NCBI GenBank assembly: GCA_959347315.1
Contig: OY365811.1
Location: 42,872,991 to 42,936,990 of the forward strand
Source of the DNA: Bimastos eiseni
Taxonomy: Eukaryota; Annelida; Clitellata; Crassiclitellata; Lumbricidae
DNA: 64,000 nucleotides
Reading direction: 5' to 3'
The notes below the pieces were generated by a model. It made no database searches, was not told the origin of the DNA, and saw only the letters and a program-made list of their open reading frames with translations. Both the position numbers and the translations under genes were made by a program. Below are positions 1 to 12,679 of the stretch, one piece after another; position 1 is the first letter of the stretch; every line of letters starts with the position of its first letter.

Positions 1-1139
1 GAATCAAGCAATACGTACGAGGCAAGACCTCTCTACCTGTGACGGCAATCAGGAACAATATCGCATTATCAAAAGATACTTAATAATTATAATGACGACC
101 TTTGTTACATGATGCGTTCACATCCGTTGAGCTACTTAAGTCGTAGATGCTCTGCATCCGGATTAAAGAAGCCCCCTAAGCGAACTAAGCATTGATCGAC
201 AATGAAATTTTACCTCTGTAATAGCTTGTCATCATGCTTTCATATTGTATTCGATAAATTAGAATCTGAATTGAAAAAACAATACTTGTTGATCCAACTT
301 CTCTTTCGGCAAGAATTAATTTAATCAATCCAACTACTATTTAAACTCAAAACTGACTTTGCGCAAACTACGTAGGCATTTAGGGCCAAAGTATAGGCCC
401 TAGGCCTATTCTCTGTTTGCTTCTCACGTGGAAGATGATAAGATATATTGATATAATGTTTAATAAAGCATTATGCAATGTCATATTCTCCTATGATTCA
501 CTGATTTTAGCAAATTATTTCGCATATACAATCACGTAGATATGGATGGACAAAGCTCTGAGCAAACAAAGTTGATTACAATGAATCAAACTGACGAGAT
601 ATTAAATATTCACAATTATGAAAGTGGATAAAATCGCACAACAATAATTATTCTGCAATGTATTATAGATGTGTATCAGATAATGCAACATCAAATATAT
701 ATATATATATACGCATATATATATAATATACATAGACTCACATTCATATATTTATTCATAAAGAGCATTAATTGCTTCGTGTGTGTGTGTGCTTATCTGC
801 ATACATACATACATACATTTATGTACGTATGCGTGTGTACTTTTGTGTAAATACCTGCAGTAGTTGTACCTATGTTTCATGTTGAAAGGTGATGCTACAA
901 TGGAGACGTCTTCAACTCTTCATCCATCATGAAGGTTTGTTGTTTCTCCTCGGCAAGAGGCATTTCATTTGTGGCTACGCTCGTGTGGATTATTCAACAG
1001 TGGTGAGTCTCTCATGTGAACGAGGGATATCGATTGCTTGAGCTACATAAATGATTCCATTGAACAAGTATTGAGACATTCTTTGTATCAGTTTCATTCG
1101 TTCACATTCATCGAATTATATTATCAATCAATTAATTAA
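1..1139. other. AT-rich non-coding stretch
   Basis: No credible coding exon is visible on either strand. The stretch holds a short (TA)n tract near 695-727 and a CATA-rich tract near 800-820. I see nothing else to annotate. Confidence 0.6.
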
Positions 1140-1440
1140 TTCGTCCTGTCCGTTCGTACGTTCATTCGTTCGTTCGTTCGTTCATTCAATCATTTATTTA
1201 TTTATTCATCCAATCATTCATCCATTTATTCATTCATTCGTTGGTTTGTTTGTTCGCTCATTCAGTCATTCATCCAATCATTCGTTCGTTCAGTAGTTCA
1301 TTAATTAATTAATTAATTAATTCATTCATTCATTCATTCAACCATTCATTCATCCATTCATCCAATCATTCATAAATTCATACATACATTCATCCACCTC
1401 TTAAAATGCGTTAATTAATTAATTCATTTATAGTACTACC
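1140..1440. repeat. TTCA/TTAA tetranucleotide-rich tract
   Basis: The sequence is a degenerate run of TTCA, TTCG, TTTA and TTAA tetramers, so it is low-complexity satellite DNA with no coding signal. Confidence 0.8.
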
Positions 1441-1589
1441 CATAATTATACCTATACTCAAAGACGATTCCAACCAATCCCCGCCTCTACCAAAGATAAC
1501 TTAAAAACCTTCTCTGATTGCATGACCTTTTCTCTTGCATCCAACCTCGTCTTAGCTTCCACTCATCGCTACAATCACACACCTGACAT

Positions 1590-1925
1590 CTAATTCCAAT
1601 CGATCAGTTCCTACCCAGGTGCCACAGGTCGTTCTGGGCGATTCCGGCTCCTAAGGAAACACCCCAGTGCATATCCTCTGCGTCGGAAGTCATGCCCGTG
1701 TAATTGGGTCGCAAAGGCTTCAGCGTTCAACATTTTCAACGTAAGCATTGTTCAAACAAAGGCGTCTGGCCCGGAGGAGTCCACGCATCCGTACCCTTAG
1801 GCCAAGATACAGGGACCGAGTTTCCTGGAGCGTTCCAGGCATAGGCACGGCTGCCTCAGCGAAGAGAAACTGCGACATAGCGAGTCACAAGAATCGAGAA
1901 TAATAATAATAATGATAATTTCGTT
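1590..1925. repeat. GC-richer insert ending in (AAT)n
   Basis: About 300 bases are clearly richer in GC than their surroundings and end at an AAT-repeat tail near 1900-1918. This looks like an inserted dispersed element with a microsatellite tail. Neither strand gives a long open frame and I do not recognise the family. Confidence 0.35.
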
Positions 1926-3285
1926 TAATTTCAACATGAAACTATGATTGCAGGTAGGCCTACAGCATAATTAACCGATGATGACAAGTTATTATAAGAA
2001 TCGAAATTATGTGAAGTATCATTATAACTGATTATAGACAAGGTTCATGTGTAATCGAATCAACTTCAGGAGCAAATCGCTTCTTGTTTTCCAGTAGTGT
2101 ATTGCATTTCCGTTCATTGAGTAAGAGTAACCTGCCAAGCAGACTTATAATGGACCCAGCACGAGTAAAGTTAATTATCGGATGCATTCAGATAATTAAC
2201 CATTGCAGATGTCCTTTTGTGTGTGAAACCAATGACAAAAGTTGGCGAGGTGGATATTAACACTAAATTCCGAAACAATTTGGAATCCGAGACGGTAGAC
2301 AGCTTTGAGTCCCACCCTGAATTCCTGCCTGGCTCCAACCTGGCTGCAGCGGACTTGATATGTTTTAGCGTCAACATGTTATGAATCAGCTCATTCGAAA
2401 GACGCAGATTTACTTTTATCGCTATCATTATCAACATCTAATTATAGTCTGAATGTGGTTATCGGCGTTGTAAGTCATCGTCGCTTCTTCTTCCTAACCA
2501 TTATCTTCATGGTCGTTGCTTTTCACAGTCACGTATTCTTCACACGACATCAAAAATGACGATAACCTCACCAACGTTGCTCAACTTGTGACCGTCATAT
2601 CCCTCTCTCTGTCCACCTGCCTAACCGTCTGTATATCTGTCCGTCTGCCTATTGGTATGTGCGAGAGTCATTCCGTGTTCAAGATTCATATGTAAAATCC
2701 GATAATGAATGTTTTTACGAGATATACGAGGTATACTCGAGGCAAGTGAACTTCCTTGTAGGAAGCACGTGGACTGATGTAGCTATTGAAGCGTTGAACA
2801 CGTGAGAAGATAACAAACGGTGGCAAGTTCGTCGCCTTCTGGGTAGCCAGGGCCACAGACCGATAAAACACGTCGTAGTAGGTGTTCAGTCTCTGGGAGG
2901 GAACACTCAAAAGCTCCTAGACAGATACGAAAATCCGTCGACGACGTTTTATCGTTCTTTGAGCCACTTCAAATCGTATTTCGGAGCTCAATCGTAAAAA
3001 ACCCACATATGATGATAAATCTCGACATACGTGCACTCTGCACACCCTGTTGATCAGTCTCGGCTCAACGACGACTAGATGTTCAGTTCCGCCTTCCTCA
3101 TCGTTAATAATGCTACTAATAATAGTTAATAATAATGATTAGGATAATAACCAAGCTTCCACAAATACCTATTGACCAGTCTGCCTCGTTTTCACTTCTC
3201 TTAAGACTGTTCTGTTCCGCCGGGGTTGAGCTAGGCAGCGACTCCCAGTATTCACGCTTGAGGGAGCGCTATGCAAATATGCTGT
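1926..3285. other. Non-coding stretch
   Basis: Short open frames here (88 and 74 codons on the minus strand) have no recognisable domain, no convincing splice context and ordinary intergenic composition. I see nothing else supportable. Confidence 0.5.
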
Positions 3286-3520
3286 AGTAATGATGATGAT
3301 GAAGATGATGATAATGGCGATGATGATGATGATAATAATAATAATAATAATAATGATAATAACAATAATAAAATAACAAAAATAATAATAGTAACAATAA
3401 TAATAATAATTGATGTCAACGTCAATGATGAACAATAATAACCATAATACAAATAATACAAATAATAATAATAATAATAATAATAAAAATAATAATAATA
3501 AAAATAATAATAATAATAAC
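3285..3520. repeat. GAT and AAT trinucleotide microsatellites
   Basis: A GAT tract passes into long AAT/AAC tracts. The apparent poly-Ile, poly-Tyr and poly-Leu minus-strand proteins are translations of this microsatellite and not genes. Confidence 0.9.
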
Positions 3521-3522
3521 CG

Positions 3523-4036
3523 TTGACCTTTCTAGACCCAGTTTTATTGTATCATGGTCCAACCACTTCGTTCAACCCTTCCTTCATCCACCCTAATACT
3601 GTTCAACCCCACCGTTATCTCATCACTGAAATTAGCAAATCGCTCCATAGCCACTGCTGTCCCGCCCGGCTCCTTGGAACAAACTCCTATTATTATTATT
3701 TTTTAGTATTAAAACAAATATCTGATCAATCCTGCTAACTAAGAAAAACCTCATCTATTGCTATCTCTCTACAGGTTTTAATTCAAAACTGAAAACACTG
3801 CTTCTCGCAGATCCTACCCTAAAGGCTCCTCATCTGTGCCTACCTCGCTGTTTCAACTTCAAACACTATCCACCATAATTTCCGTCTGACTGTCCTTCTG
3901 CCTTACTTTGGATCTTGACCCTCTGTCTATCAAGTAGTCCATTTCGATAAAGTTCTGGTGAATGTGCTGGCTCCCAGGACCTCGCTTTTTAGCGCTTTAG
4001 AAAGGATAAGTTTAAGATTACGCTTACGATTACAAA
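3523..4036 (+). mobile_element. Possible LINE 3' remnant with ATTACG-type tail
   Basis: Around 3775-3870 the plus strand reads like the Lys/Leu-rich carboxyl end of a CR1/L2-type reverse transcriptase ORF. The segment closes near 4003-4033 with AGCGCTTTAG followed by imperfect GATTACG copies, which resembles the 3' tail of the better-preserved LINE at 14.2-15.6 kb. It is degenerate and broken. Confidence 0.35.
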
Positions 4037-4261
4037 GTGTGAGATGTATATAGAAAGGAGACAGACAGAGAGACAGAGAGAATGAAAGAGACAATTACAG
4101 GGACAGAAGAACATGCATCAACAATCTGTCTCTCGATTACTAATTAATTATCAATAAGCAACTCCTATTGCACTAGCGTTCCATTCACAAGACAGCAACC
4201 AGTGGAGGGTGCACCAAAACAAATCCGATGACCAGGTCAACAACCTAAGGATCAATCATCC

Positions 4262-4461
4262 ACGACGATAACAACGATAATAACAGACTAATAATGACGA
4301 TGATAATAATAATGATGATGATAATAATACTACTACTAATAATAATTAATGATAATAATAATAATAAAAATAACAAGGATAGTATCTGTGTTCAAACTGA
4401 CAATTCACCGTTGTAATAATTGATTAGAATAAATATAAAGATGAAAAATAATAATGATAAC

Positions 4462-4494
<33 letters not shown>

Positions 4495-4508
4495 TGATGA
4501 TAATGACC

Positions 4509-4553
<45 letters not shown>

Positions 4554-4600
4554 ATAATAATAATAATCATAATAATAATAATAATATAAACTTGGTTGCA
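4262..4600. repeat. AAT and GAT trinucleotide microsatellites
   Basis: There are long AAT tracts and an uninterrupted GAT tract near 4512-4551. Overlapping poly-Asp, poly-His and poly-Ile frames are artefacts of the repeat. Confidence 0.9.
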
Positions 4601-4717
4601 TTCAAAACCTCTTTCCCTCTGACCTCTGAAGACGAAGGCTGACCCTCCAGACAACTGGCGTATGTTAATAATAATCTCTAAGTCCCTGGGGAACGAAGTA
4701 GGCCTACCTCAGGACAT

Positions 4718-4719
4718 AA

Positions 4720-4750
<31 letters not shown>

Positions 4751-4990
4751 AATAAAAATAATAAAAATAATAACTTTGATAATGATGATGCTTCTCCTCC
4801 TTCTCTTCCTCCCCACCTCCTTCCTCCTTTTCTTCATGTCTTCTTCTCTTTCCTTCTCCTCTTCCTGTCATACCTCATCGTCCCTTTCTTCTGCTTCACC
4901 CTCCTCCTCTTCTTCCTACTTACATTCTTCATCTTCCTCGTCTTCTTCTTCTCCTCCTCCTCCTCCATCCTCTTCCTCCTCACCTTCTTC
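4718..4990. repeat. AAT tract followed by CT-rich tract
   Basis: An AAT/AAA tract (4718-4780) is followed by a long pyrimidine-rich TCC/TTC stretch. The 131-codon Ser/Leu-rich open frame across it is low complexity and is not called as a gene. Confidence 0.85.
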
Positions 4991-5261
4991 ATCTATTGAT
5001 TCACTATCTGGCCAATGTCGTGCATTCCTAATCAGCTGTAAGCGTTATCACCGATAACTTCAAAGGTCTATATGTATAAGAAGCCGCCTTTGAAGCGTTT
5101 CATCAGACATTTCATAGTTCGATCTTACACTGAACACATCAGGCGTGGCTAATTGAGGACTTTATTTGGCATAGCGAAATTACGAAGATTTACTTTACAG
5201 TACATTACAACTGTATAATGGGTAAGTCGCATTATCTTCATATGGTAGGCCCTAATAATAA

Positions 5262-5326
5262 TAATAACGCCGATTTAAAAGGCGCCGTAAACACAGCCCG
5301 TAACCGTTAATGACGGAGATCAAATC

Positions 5327-5370
<44 letters not shown>

Positions 5371-5394
5371 TAATAATAATAATAATAATAACCG
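5262..5394. repeat. Short palindromic element and (AAT)n tract
   Basis: An AACGCCGATTTAAAAGGCGCC word near 5267 is followed by a long AAT microsatellite. Almost the same word occurs at about 60939, also beside AAT repeats, so it is part of a dispersed repeat. Confidence 0.6.
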
Positions 5395-5640
5395 CAGCAA
5401 GCTTGCATACAGAGTTACTAGGGTTTGTCAGTGAACTAGAGGGCAATATCTCAGCAGCAACTGTTACAGGTGACCACCGTGACAAACGTGGAACCATCTA
5501 TTTCCTTCAACGTTTATCCGTCGCCCTTTCAAGTTGGAAACTAGGCCCTATGTCTGTTCTTTGCACCTCAGGTGCAATAATCAAGCCCGCAGTAGCCAAG
5601 TCTATTCTTCCAATCAGGAAACAAAAGACTGAATAACGCT
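5395..5640 (+). mobile_element. Retroelement ORF carboxyl-end module, copy 1
   Basis: The plus-strand frame contains a GFVSEL...VTGDHRDK...YFLQRLSVAL pattern. It matches the pattern GQSFLSEL...VTGEQRET...FLYQRISMII in the copy at 60555-60783. From general knowledge, such modules occur at the end of multicopy retroelement-like ORFs in marine invertebrates. This copy is diverged, sits directly after an AAT microsatellite and has no upstream ORF. Confidence 0.4.
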
Positions 5641-6050
5641 TACGCCGCTTAAAAAATTGAAAACGGTCAATTAAGAACTAATGAGCAATGAGTTTTTATT
5701 TATGTTCAATGGTTTACAAATAAATAAATTTGCGTAAAAATAATCTGAAGCGCTGGTAGTCAGTGGCCTGGAGAACAAGAAAATAAATTAATAATCCTTA
5801 AAGGCCAAGGAGATAGAGGGATGGGCAAATTACAAGCTGACATATAATTGAATTACAATTTACCACTTACTGGTGAACTATAATTAAGTTACATATTACA
5901 AATTGCTTTACAATTTGGCTAGAAATTATGAATTATACAATACGTAATTTCAATTACACCAATGGCAAGGTACTAACGTTCCGTTCTCGGGCCCACCCTT
6001 TCTCACATGGAAACACAAGGAGCGATTGGGACTAGGGAGCACTAAATAAA
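5641..6050. other. AT-rich non-coding stretch
   Basis: The stretch is AT-rich with repeated AATTACAA-like words. I see no exon and no recognisable element. Confidence 0.5.
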
Positions 6051-6590
6051 CTTTATATCTTAACTAGTTAACTAAATGAACTGGCGCGTCACTTCTAAAG
6101 AGTTTTCTGTTCAAGCAATCGACATTTGTAATATGCTTTGAATAATCTGCATGAGTTTGACAAACGAATATCCAGAGGAGTTACATTCCAAACAGAGGGA
6201 CCATTATGTTTCAAAGCGAACTGTCTAGTGGTTGTTCTACAAAATATTGGTCTCAGCTAAACACATAGTGAGTATGGTAAGGATTAATAGATGAGGTCTG
6301 TGTGAAGTAGTTTGCGAAACACATGGGGAGCCTAACGATAAAGTATTTGTACATGAGCTCGTTGGTCTGGAAGGCATTTATTTGAGAGACATTAAGAATG
6401 TTAGTCCTGTAGAACATCTGAGTAGGTGGTGTACGACCTTATTTATTGCAGCCCAAGATTATCCGAATAATTCACGATTCTTTTTTGATTTGGTATAAAT
6501 TGGAAATCCTGAGTCGTAGGCTTTCTTGATGAGATGCTAGAAAGAGTCACATGCACCATTAGTATCGCTAATTGAACAGGCCTTACGCAG
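6050..6590 (-). mobile_element. Non-LTR retrotransposon RT carboxyl-end fragment
   Basis: Read on the minus strand, 6085-6240 encodes a recognisable end of a LINE reverse transcriptase ORF: TTRQFALKHNGPSVWN followed by a Leu-rich stretch and FKAYYKCRLL. The G-P-x-x-W-N core is the typical carboxyl-terminal motif of CR1/RTE-like ORFs. The sequence further upstream on the minus strand (6250-6580) looks like decayed RT sequence. Only a fragment remains. Confidence 0.6.
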
Positions 6591-6840
6591 GTCTGTTCGC
6601 AGTCCAATCGGTGTGGCTTAAAGGATATTTAAATACGAGTTTAAACGATTGTGTAAATGTATGTGGAAAATGAAAACTGTACAACGTAAAATATGAATGG
6701 GTATTTGTGTCATAAATTGATTGTGTAAATGAATTAAGACAACGTCAAGTTGTACAATTGCAGCTCACCATAGCTTATACACAGGGACCATATGAAATCG
6801 CAGCCACAATAGCCAGCTTGTTTGGTTTTTTGGGTGCCAG

Positions 6841-7265
6841 GTCAGACGTCTCGGGGGGGAGGGGGAGGATTACATGGTGTCACAGTGGAAATTGTTGGTG
6901 ATAGTGGTGGTAGGTTGGTGCAATAACGGAACGAGGAGAGACAGACAGAGACAGATAGAGAGATAAATAGAGACACACACATACACACACTCAGAGATAC
7001 AGAGTAACACAGAGATAGAGACAGAGACGGAGAGACAGAGTGACACACAGACAGACAGAGGCAGAGAGAGACAGAGACAAAGAGACAGAGACAGAGACGG
7101 AGAGAGAGATAGAGAGAGACAGAGAGAGACAGACAGAGAAAGAGAGAGAGAGAGAGAGAAAGAAAGAGAGAAAGAGAGATGGCACATGAGGAGTTGCGTG
7201 ACTGACAACATACACGCGTGCATACATGCATACATACATGAACTCATACACATGCTTGCGCAGTC
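6841..7265. repeat. Purine-rich GA/GACA microsatellite
   Basis: The plus strand is dominated by GAGA, GACAGA and CACACA words. Three overlapping minus-strand Ser/Leu-rich frames of 86-133 codons are direct translations of the repeat and are not genes. Confidence 0.9.
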
Positions 7266-8605
7266 AGTCACCCGTGTTCACCTCTGTAGTTGGGTATTCG
7301 CTTTCGAGTGAGTATGTTATCATATAGGAAAATATAATTTCTTTGAATCTCAAACTTTAACAAAGACCAAGTCTAAGTCCAACACAATACGACGATAACC
7401 TCATCAAGTGCCTACAACCGATACTGGTCGTTTGGATATCTTAGCTCGCCTGTCAATCTTGGCCGCCTGTCAATCATTTAATCCGAAAGACTGTAGCCTA
7501 TTGAAAAAGAAATCCGTCACGTAGTCTGACAGAGAGTCGCTTGAAAGAGCAATGGGTTTGTGACAGACATATAGTCTATACTATTCTAAAGCGTTGATTT
7601 ATTTACGAATTAATTTTCGTTGAGGAACTGAACATGGACTAAAGGACAAGACTAGTACTGAGGACAAAGTACGGACTAATTGACTAAAGATCGACATACC
7701 GACCGTAATCTCTCTAAATCTGACTGGATTTAACTTCAATAATCCGTTTAGGTTTTATATTGATACATTATTTTACTTAGCGCTGTAAAGGGAAACGTTG
7801 CTGGAAATGGTTTGCGGAGCAGCGATCTCGGGTAATTTACTCACACTTGATGGAATAAGGTGTTAAGTCACTCAGTCAGAAACCTCACGAAAGCATTGCG
7901 CTTTGCCCGGAGAATGCTTTAACCAGGGCAACGGATGACCATGACAACGTCCCTTTGGTCGTTTGAATCTCTGAGGAGTTGTGTCGGATGTTGAAGAGAG
8001 TTGAACCGACGCGACCATCAAGCCTTGTGGGCCGCTCTATAATAGGATCATATTAGAGAATATTAAACTGGATTAAGTGGCATTGGATCATATTAAATCA
8101 TCTGATTAGGTTGAAATTGATTAGATTAGATGGATAATCGTTGCCATTGTAGCTGAATAAATGCAATAAAACATAAGTAACACATTTATGAGTGAATTAA
8201 TTAATTAATTAGGGAATGTGAAAACGAATGCCTGAAAGATGAATAAATTCTACGTATTGATCTTTTTTAGAATAAAACTTATAATCGAAATTGAAAGGAT
8301 AACACTATCTAATAAACCTATTTACAAGAAAACCCAAATAAACTCATTTACATTTTAAATATTTAAATGTACGCCTGCATGAAAACTATGCTTATCTGAC
8401 AGTCTAAATATCGGAGAGGACATTTGGAGGTAGCTGAGATAGATTGCCTTAAAAGATCAAAGGGCATGACCCCAAAGCCCTCTGCAGATGAAAAACAGAT
8501 TTATTGATGAATTCTAGCAGTTATGGGAAGTCAATGAAGATGTCCAGTCATGAAAGTAGAAACATAGGATAAACGAGGAAGGTGGGCAATAAAAACGATC
8601 AACTG
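7266..8605. other. Non-coding stretch upstream of the NHL gene
   Basis: I see no supported exon, RNA gene or mobile element. Earlier exons of the NHL gene could lie here or farther upstream, but none is convincing. Confidence 0.45.
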
Positions 8606-8609
8606 AATT

Positions 8610-8690
8610 AAATAGAGACTGGAGCGGACAAGAGTGGAGTATTGGCAGGTGGATGAGTAACGAGTTACAGTATATAATCTAATCACCTTT
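8610..8690 (-). mobile_element. Short LINE RT fragment
   Basis: ACTGGAGCGGACAAGAGTGG and the following GGTGGATGAGTAACGAGTTA closely resemble 56112-56165 inside the larger minus-strand LINE at 55.66-56.76 kb. It is a short fossil of the same family. Confidence 0.45.
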
Positions 8691-8843
8691 GTATTGACAC
8701 AGTGTCATCAAAACGCAACAATCCAACTCCCTTAGACGCGGTAGGGCCAGTCCCAGGCCTGGAGAAGCACAACTCTTTTTATAACTCAGTGTCCTTAAAA
8801 GGTAACTAACCACTAACCAGCCACCTGCTATTACACTTCACAG

Positions 8844-10714
8844 GTGATGTTCAGGGCAAGCACCAAGACGATGGCGATGAAAGAGCCGTCACACGTGATC
8901 CACGCGACATTCACGGTCCGCCCGACCGATTGGTTATGCATCGTGAGGCAATCCCCAGATGCCAACTCCCACCGTCCGCATCTGTAGTGGCGGTAGGCAC
9001 AAACGGCAACGTCATCTCAGAGCGCCAGGTGTCTGTATTAGATCCCGCCGTCCTCGGAAAGAAAGCCGTCGGACGAAAGAAAGCAAAGCCTAAAGACGCC
9101 TCTGGTTTATCCGGCGCCAATGCTGGTGCCTCTCAGCCGCGGAGAAAGAGCTGCGTAATCCAACCAGACAACGTCCAAGTCCCCGAGAAGTCAACGAAGA
9201 TGTCGGTGGCTTCACGGCCGCCATTCCGTCAGGACAAGCAGGCCGCCGAGAACAGGGTCCTACACCTGGCCGAGGTGATCAACAAGAGAAAGGGGATTGC
9301 TTGCGAAAGGGATATGCTGGTCTTCGAGGCAGTGGAAGGCGTACGAACTAAACGATCAGACGGATCGTCGTCCGATCGATCATCCCCGGAATCTAACAAC
9401 TCGGCTAAGATGTCAGTTGCCAGTAACCGATCAGGAAGTTCTTCCTCTGACGGGGACTCCCAGGGTCCCGGTCGCTGGAAGCAGCGCTGGTGCGTCGATA
9501 GGGTGGGTCACGAGCAGGGTCAGATCCGGTGCATACGGGACCTGTGCATGCTACGAAGCGGAAGCATCGTTGTGACTGAACCAAAGAACGTCCGCCTTCA
9601 GATGTTTGCTAAGACCGGGAAGTCCCTGGCAGTTTTGGGTCCAGACACAGACGATCCGAGGTCCGCCAGGTCCTTCGGAAATCCTCTGGCCTTCCGAAAT
9701 ATGAATCCGACGGGAATCGTCGAAACAGTGGTCGATAACCTCGTGGCCGTCACGGACCTCAATCGCGTCCTCTACATAGAGGCGATGCCGAATGGGATGC
9801 TTGACGGAGAGATCTTACTCAAGGGAAAGACGGAACTCCGAGGTATCGCCACCACCCTCAACTCAAGGATCATAGTCACAGAGGTTAGTTTCTGACTAAC
9901 ACGGTTGAGGTGGCTGAGGCCTGGTATGGTTAGCTAGGTTAAGGTCGGGCTTGGGATGCGATAAGGTTCACCGATGACGAATCTTTAGTAGGTAGGAATA
10001 TGTGTTCAGGTGGAGTTAAGATAGCGTGGAGCAAGGAGAGCAAAATCAAGGTAAGGTCTTACATGCAGGCCAGGCACGAAGCGGCGAGGTGCGGTGGAGT
10101 TGTAGGAAGAGGTGAAGTAAGGTGAGATGAGGTGACTATTATTTATGATAATGATTTTGGTAGTAATCATATTGATTATTAAAATAATTATCATATTAAC
10201 AATAATAATGGTGTGGGTCAAATTATTCTAGGTCGGATCCCAGGCTTCCGTCGGACTATACGAAACAAACGGGAAGTTCATTCGGGAGTACAAGGGAAAC
10301 TTTCGGAAGCCATGCTACATAGCCAATGATCCAATTTACGACGTGACCGCTGTGTCAGATGGTGAACAAGGCCTCGTATTTCTCTACGACGCTTCGGGCA
10401 ACCACCTGACGAAGTTCGGACTCCCGAAGGACTTCAGGGGCAATCGCTCGTCAGCTGGTCATCTCGTCTACCCATCGGGGCTCTGCTGGACGAACCGCGG
10501 TCGCCTGCTAGTGGCCGACGAGGTTCAGAAGAAGGTGGTGGCCTTCGATCTGAGGAATTTCACGGCGGAGACTCTTCTTTCTGCAGAAGATGGACTTCAT
10601 CGACCGGTGGCTATCGCTGCCGATTTCAAGGACTCGAGGAATAGGATCTACGTGGCGGAAGAGCTTTACGATTTCGGAGTTAATAAGTACTATCTGAAAA
10701 TGTTCGAACAGTGA
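8844..10714 (+). CDS. NHL-repeat beta-propeller protein, last two exons
   Basis: The plus-strand exons are 8844-9883 and 10232-10714. The first is preceded by a pyrimidine-rich acceptor ending CACTTCACAG and stays open back to it. It ends with donor GAG|GTTAGT in phase 0. The second follows TTATTCTAG and ends in TGA. At least 506 residues are encoded. The first ~180 residues are basic and Ser-rich, probably disordered, and contain two KMSVAS words. From residue ~190 repeated strands such as IRDLCMLRSGSIVVTE, HLVYPSGLCWTNRGRLLVAD and KVVAFD fit NHL blades, as in TRIM2/3-like and related propellers. No RING or B-box is seen, so upstream exons are probably missing, or it is an NHL-only protein. 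The first in-frame ATG in this exon is at 8936. The NHL call is from pattern; the exact subfamily is unknown. Confidence 0.7.
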
Positions 10715-10874
10715 CTGACGACCAGCTGCTAGGAAAGGCGTTCAAGTGCTAATGTAATAATGTCGATAATTGTTCTATCAACCAGGAATTTATCAGTTCA
10801 CATATTAAAACGCTATAAACTGCGGTCGTTATTATAATTAGGCTACTTAAGTTAACTTTTACTCATGCATTTTG

Positions 10875-11195
10875 GAAGGAATATGTTATAAGATATTGGA
10901 ACATGTTAAAAGATATTTGAACACTTCAATAGATGTAAGGGCGTGCTAAAGGATACTAGGAGATGTTAGGACATATTTGAACAGTTCAGAAGATATTAAA
11001 ATATTTTAGAAGATATCATAACCCTAGAAAGAAGACATTATAACATGTTAGAGCGTATTAGACTATGCTGAATGATATGCGAACATATTAGGAGATATTA
11101 TGACATATTACAGGAGATTAGAACATGTTAGAACAATTTAGAACATGTTAAAATATATTTTAACATACTAGAACATGCCATCATATATTAGATAC
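10875..11195. repeat. Degenerate ~18-20 bp tandem array (GAACATGTTA / AGATATT words)
   Basis: Words such as GAACATGTTA, AGAAGATATT and GACATATTA recur about every 18-20 bases over ~320 bases just downstream of the NHL gene. Many units centre on the palindrome ACATGT. The array is strongly diverged. Confidence 0.65.
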
Positions 11196-12005
11196 TAGCA
11201 TGGTTGTGATAGCGTTTTGTGATAGGCCAATGCTACGACAGAAACTGCACGATTAGAAGTTAACGATTAAATGATAAGCTAAATGAATTCCAAAAATCTT
11301 GATTCGCTAAAATTTTTCGTCGCTCGTAACTACCGAATTTGTAAATTAAAATTTACGAATAATCTAGTGTGTCAACTAATTATTTAACGAATTTCGCAAT
11401 TGCATTGAGACTGCGTCTTCTAAGAAACTGTTATGTTATTCGTTTAATAAATTTAAACTGCCACAAAGCACTATTTAAAAGGCTAAATTCGTGTGACATA
11501 TATGCCGAGTTATCAAACTGTATATAATTATGTATATATTCTCAAAATATTATGTTCTCTTGTGTGTTTATAAAAACAAAAAATATGATAAGATTGTTTT
11601 GTTCAGACATGTTTTTATGATTAATATGACAATCAGATGCATATCTGCAATTGATGACGTGGGTGCATGTATGTAAATATGTTGTATGTAAGTGTGTGTG
11701 CGTGTGTTTGTGCGTGCGTGTGTGTGTGTGTGTGTTTGTACCGGCAGGAGGTCAGCCTGTGAGGCTATTTTGTGATAAGATGGTCCAAAGCCACAATCAG
11801 ATAGTTGCAAAGAGATCATTTATTCCAGATTCAACCGTCTGTTCGTTGGCATGTATTAGATACCAAAACCCCAATTGAACTTAGAACAAACAAATGCTTT
11901 GACACGATCGTATGTACAGCAAAACTTAATACGAAGCGATCAGATGAGGTCTCTGTAAATGAACTCTTCAAAAGCACATACAGACATTACTCAATAGAAA
12001 TTATG
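11196..12005. other. AT-rich stretch with a GT microsatellite
   Basis: A GT-rich tract lies near 11690-11741. Small open frames around it are repeat translations or have no domain. I see nothing else. Confidence 0.5.
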
Positions 12006-12009
12006 TATT

Positions 12010-12215
12010 GATAAATGTATACATACATGCATACATACATACATACACAAATACACACACATACATACATACATACATACATACATACATACATACATAC
12101 ATACATACATACATACATACATACATACATACATACATACATACATACATACATACATACTTACATACATACATACATACATACACACATACATACATAC
12201 ATACATGTACATATA
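12010..12215. repeat. (ATAC)n microsatellite, ~200 bp
   Basis: This is a nearly perfect ATAC tetranucleotide array. The overlapping Tyr/Met/Cys/Val and Thr/Tyr/Ile/His frames on both strands are artefacts. Confidence 0.95.
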
Positions 12216-12293
12216 ATTTATCAAATATATTATATGTGCCTAACTTTGGAATCCATACTCTTTACTCTACTTGGCAACCAGTCCGACTTGACG

Positions 12294-12330
12294 AGAGCTC
12301 GTGAATAAGCTGATGCTGAGCGTTTCTCCC
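12294..12330 (+). mobile_element. LINE 3'-end core copy
   Basis: GCTCGTGAATAAGCTGATGC is a copy of the core seen at the 3' end of the 14.2 kb LINE, in plus orientation. Only the core is preserved. Confidence 0.45.
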
Positions 12331-12679
12331 TAGTTTAGCACTTTATGAATTTGATGTCAATTATTGCAACGAATGTAATACATGTATTTCATCGAACCAT
12401 TGTGTAACATAACATGACACAGAGTAATATTATTTAAGTTAATTTAAAACAATTTAGTCCAAATATATTTTAAATAGTACATAATTCCATCATTAAATGG
12501 ATAATGATCCAGGCATAGAAGAGTCAGCTGTGACAGACTCCTAACCTGCATTTTACACTTCTCTTAAATCTTTCCTTTTCTCTGAATAGATACCGCTGCA
12601 TCTTGAAGGAGATCGATATCGTGTGTCTTTGATTGATTTAATTGATTGATCGGTTTTTGACCCTCGTGGAAACGAATTG

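Noticed and set aside
4392..5057. Poly-His, poly-Asp, poly-Ile and Ser-rich frames
   Set aside because: They are translations of trinucleotide and pyrimidine-rich repeats.
6842..7271. Overlapping Ser/Leu/Cys-rich frames up to 133 codons
   Set aside because: They translate a GA/GACA microsatellite.
12008..12308. Thr/Tyr/Ile/His-rich and Tyr/Met/Cys/Val-rich frames
   Set aside because: They translate the (ATAC)n microsatellite in several frames on both strands.
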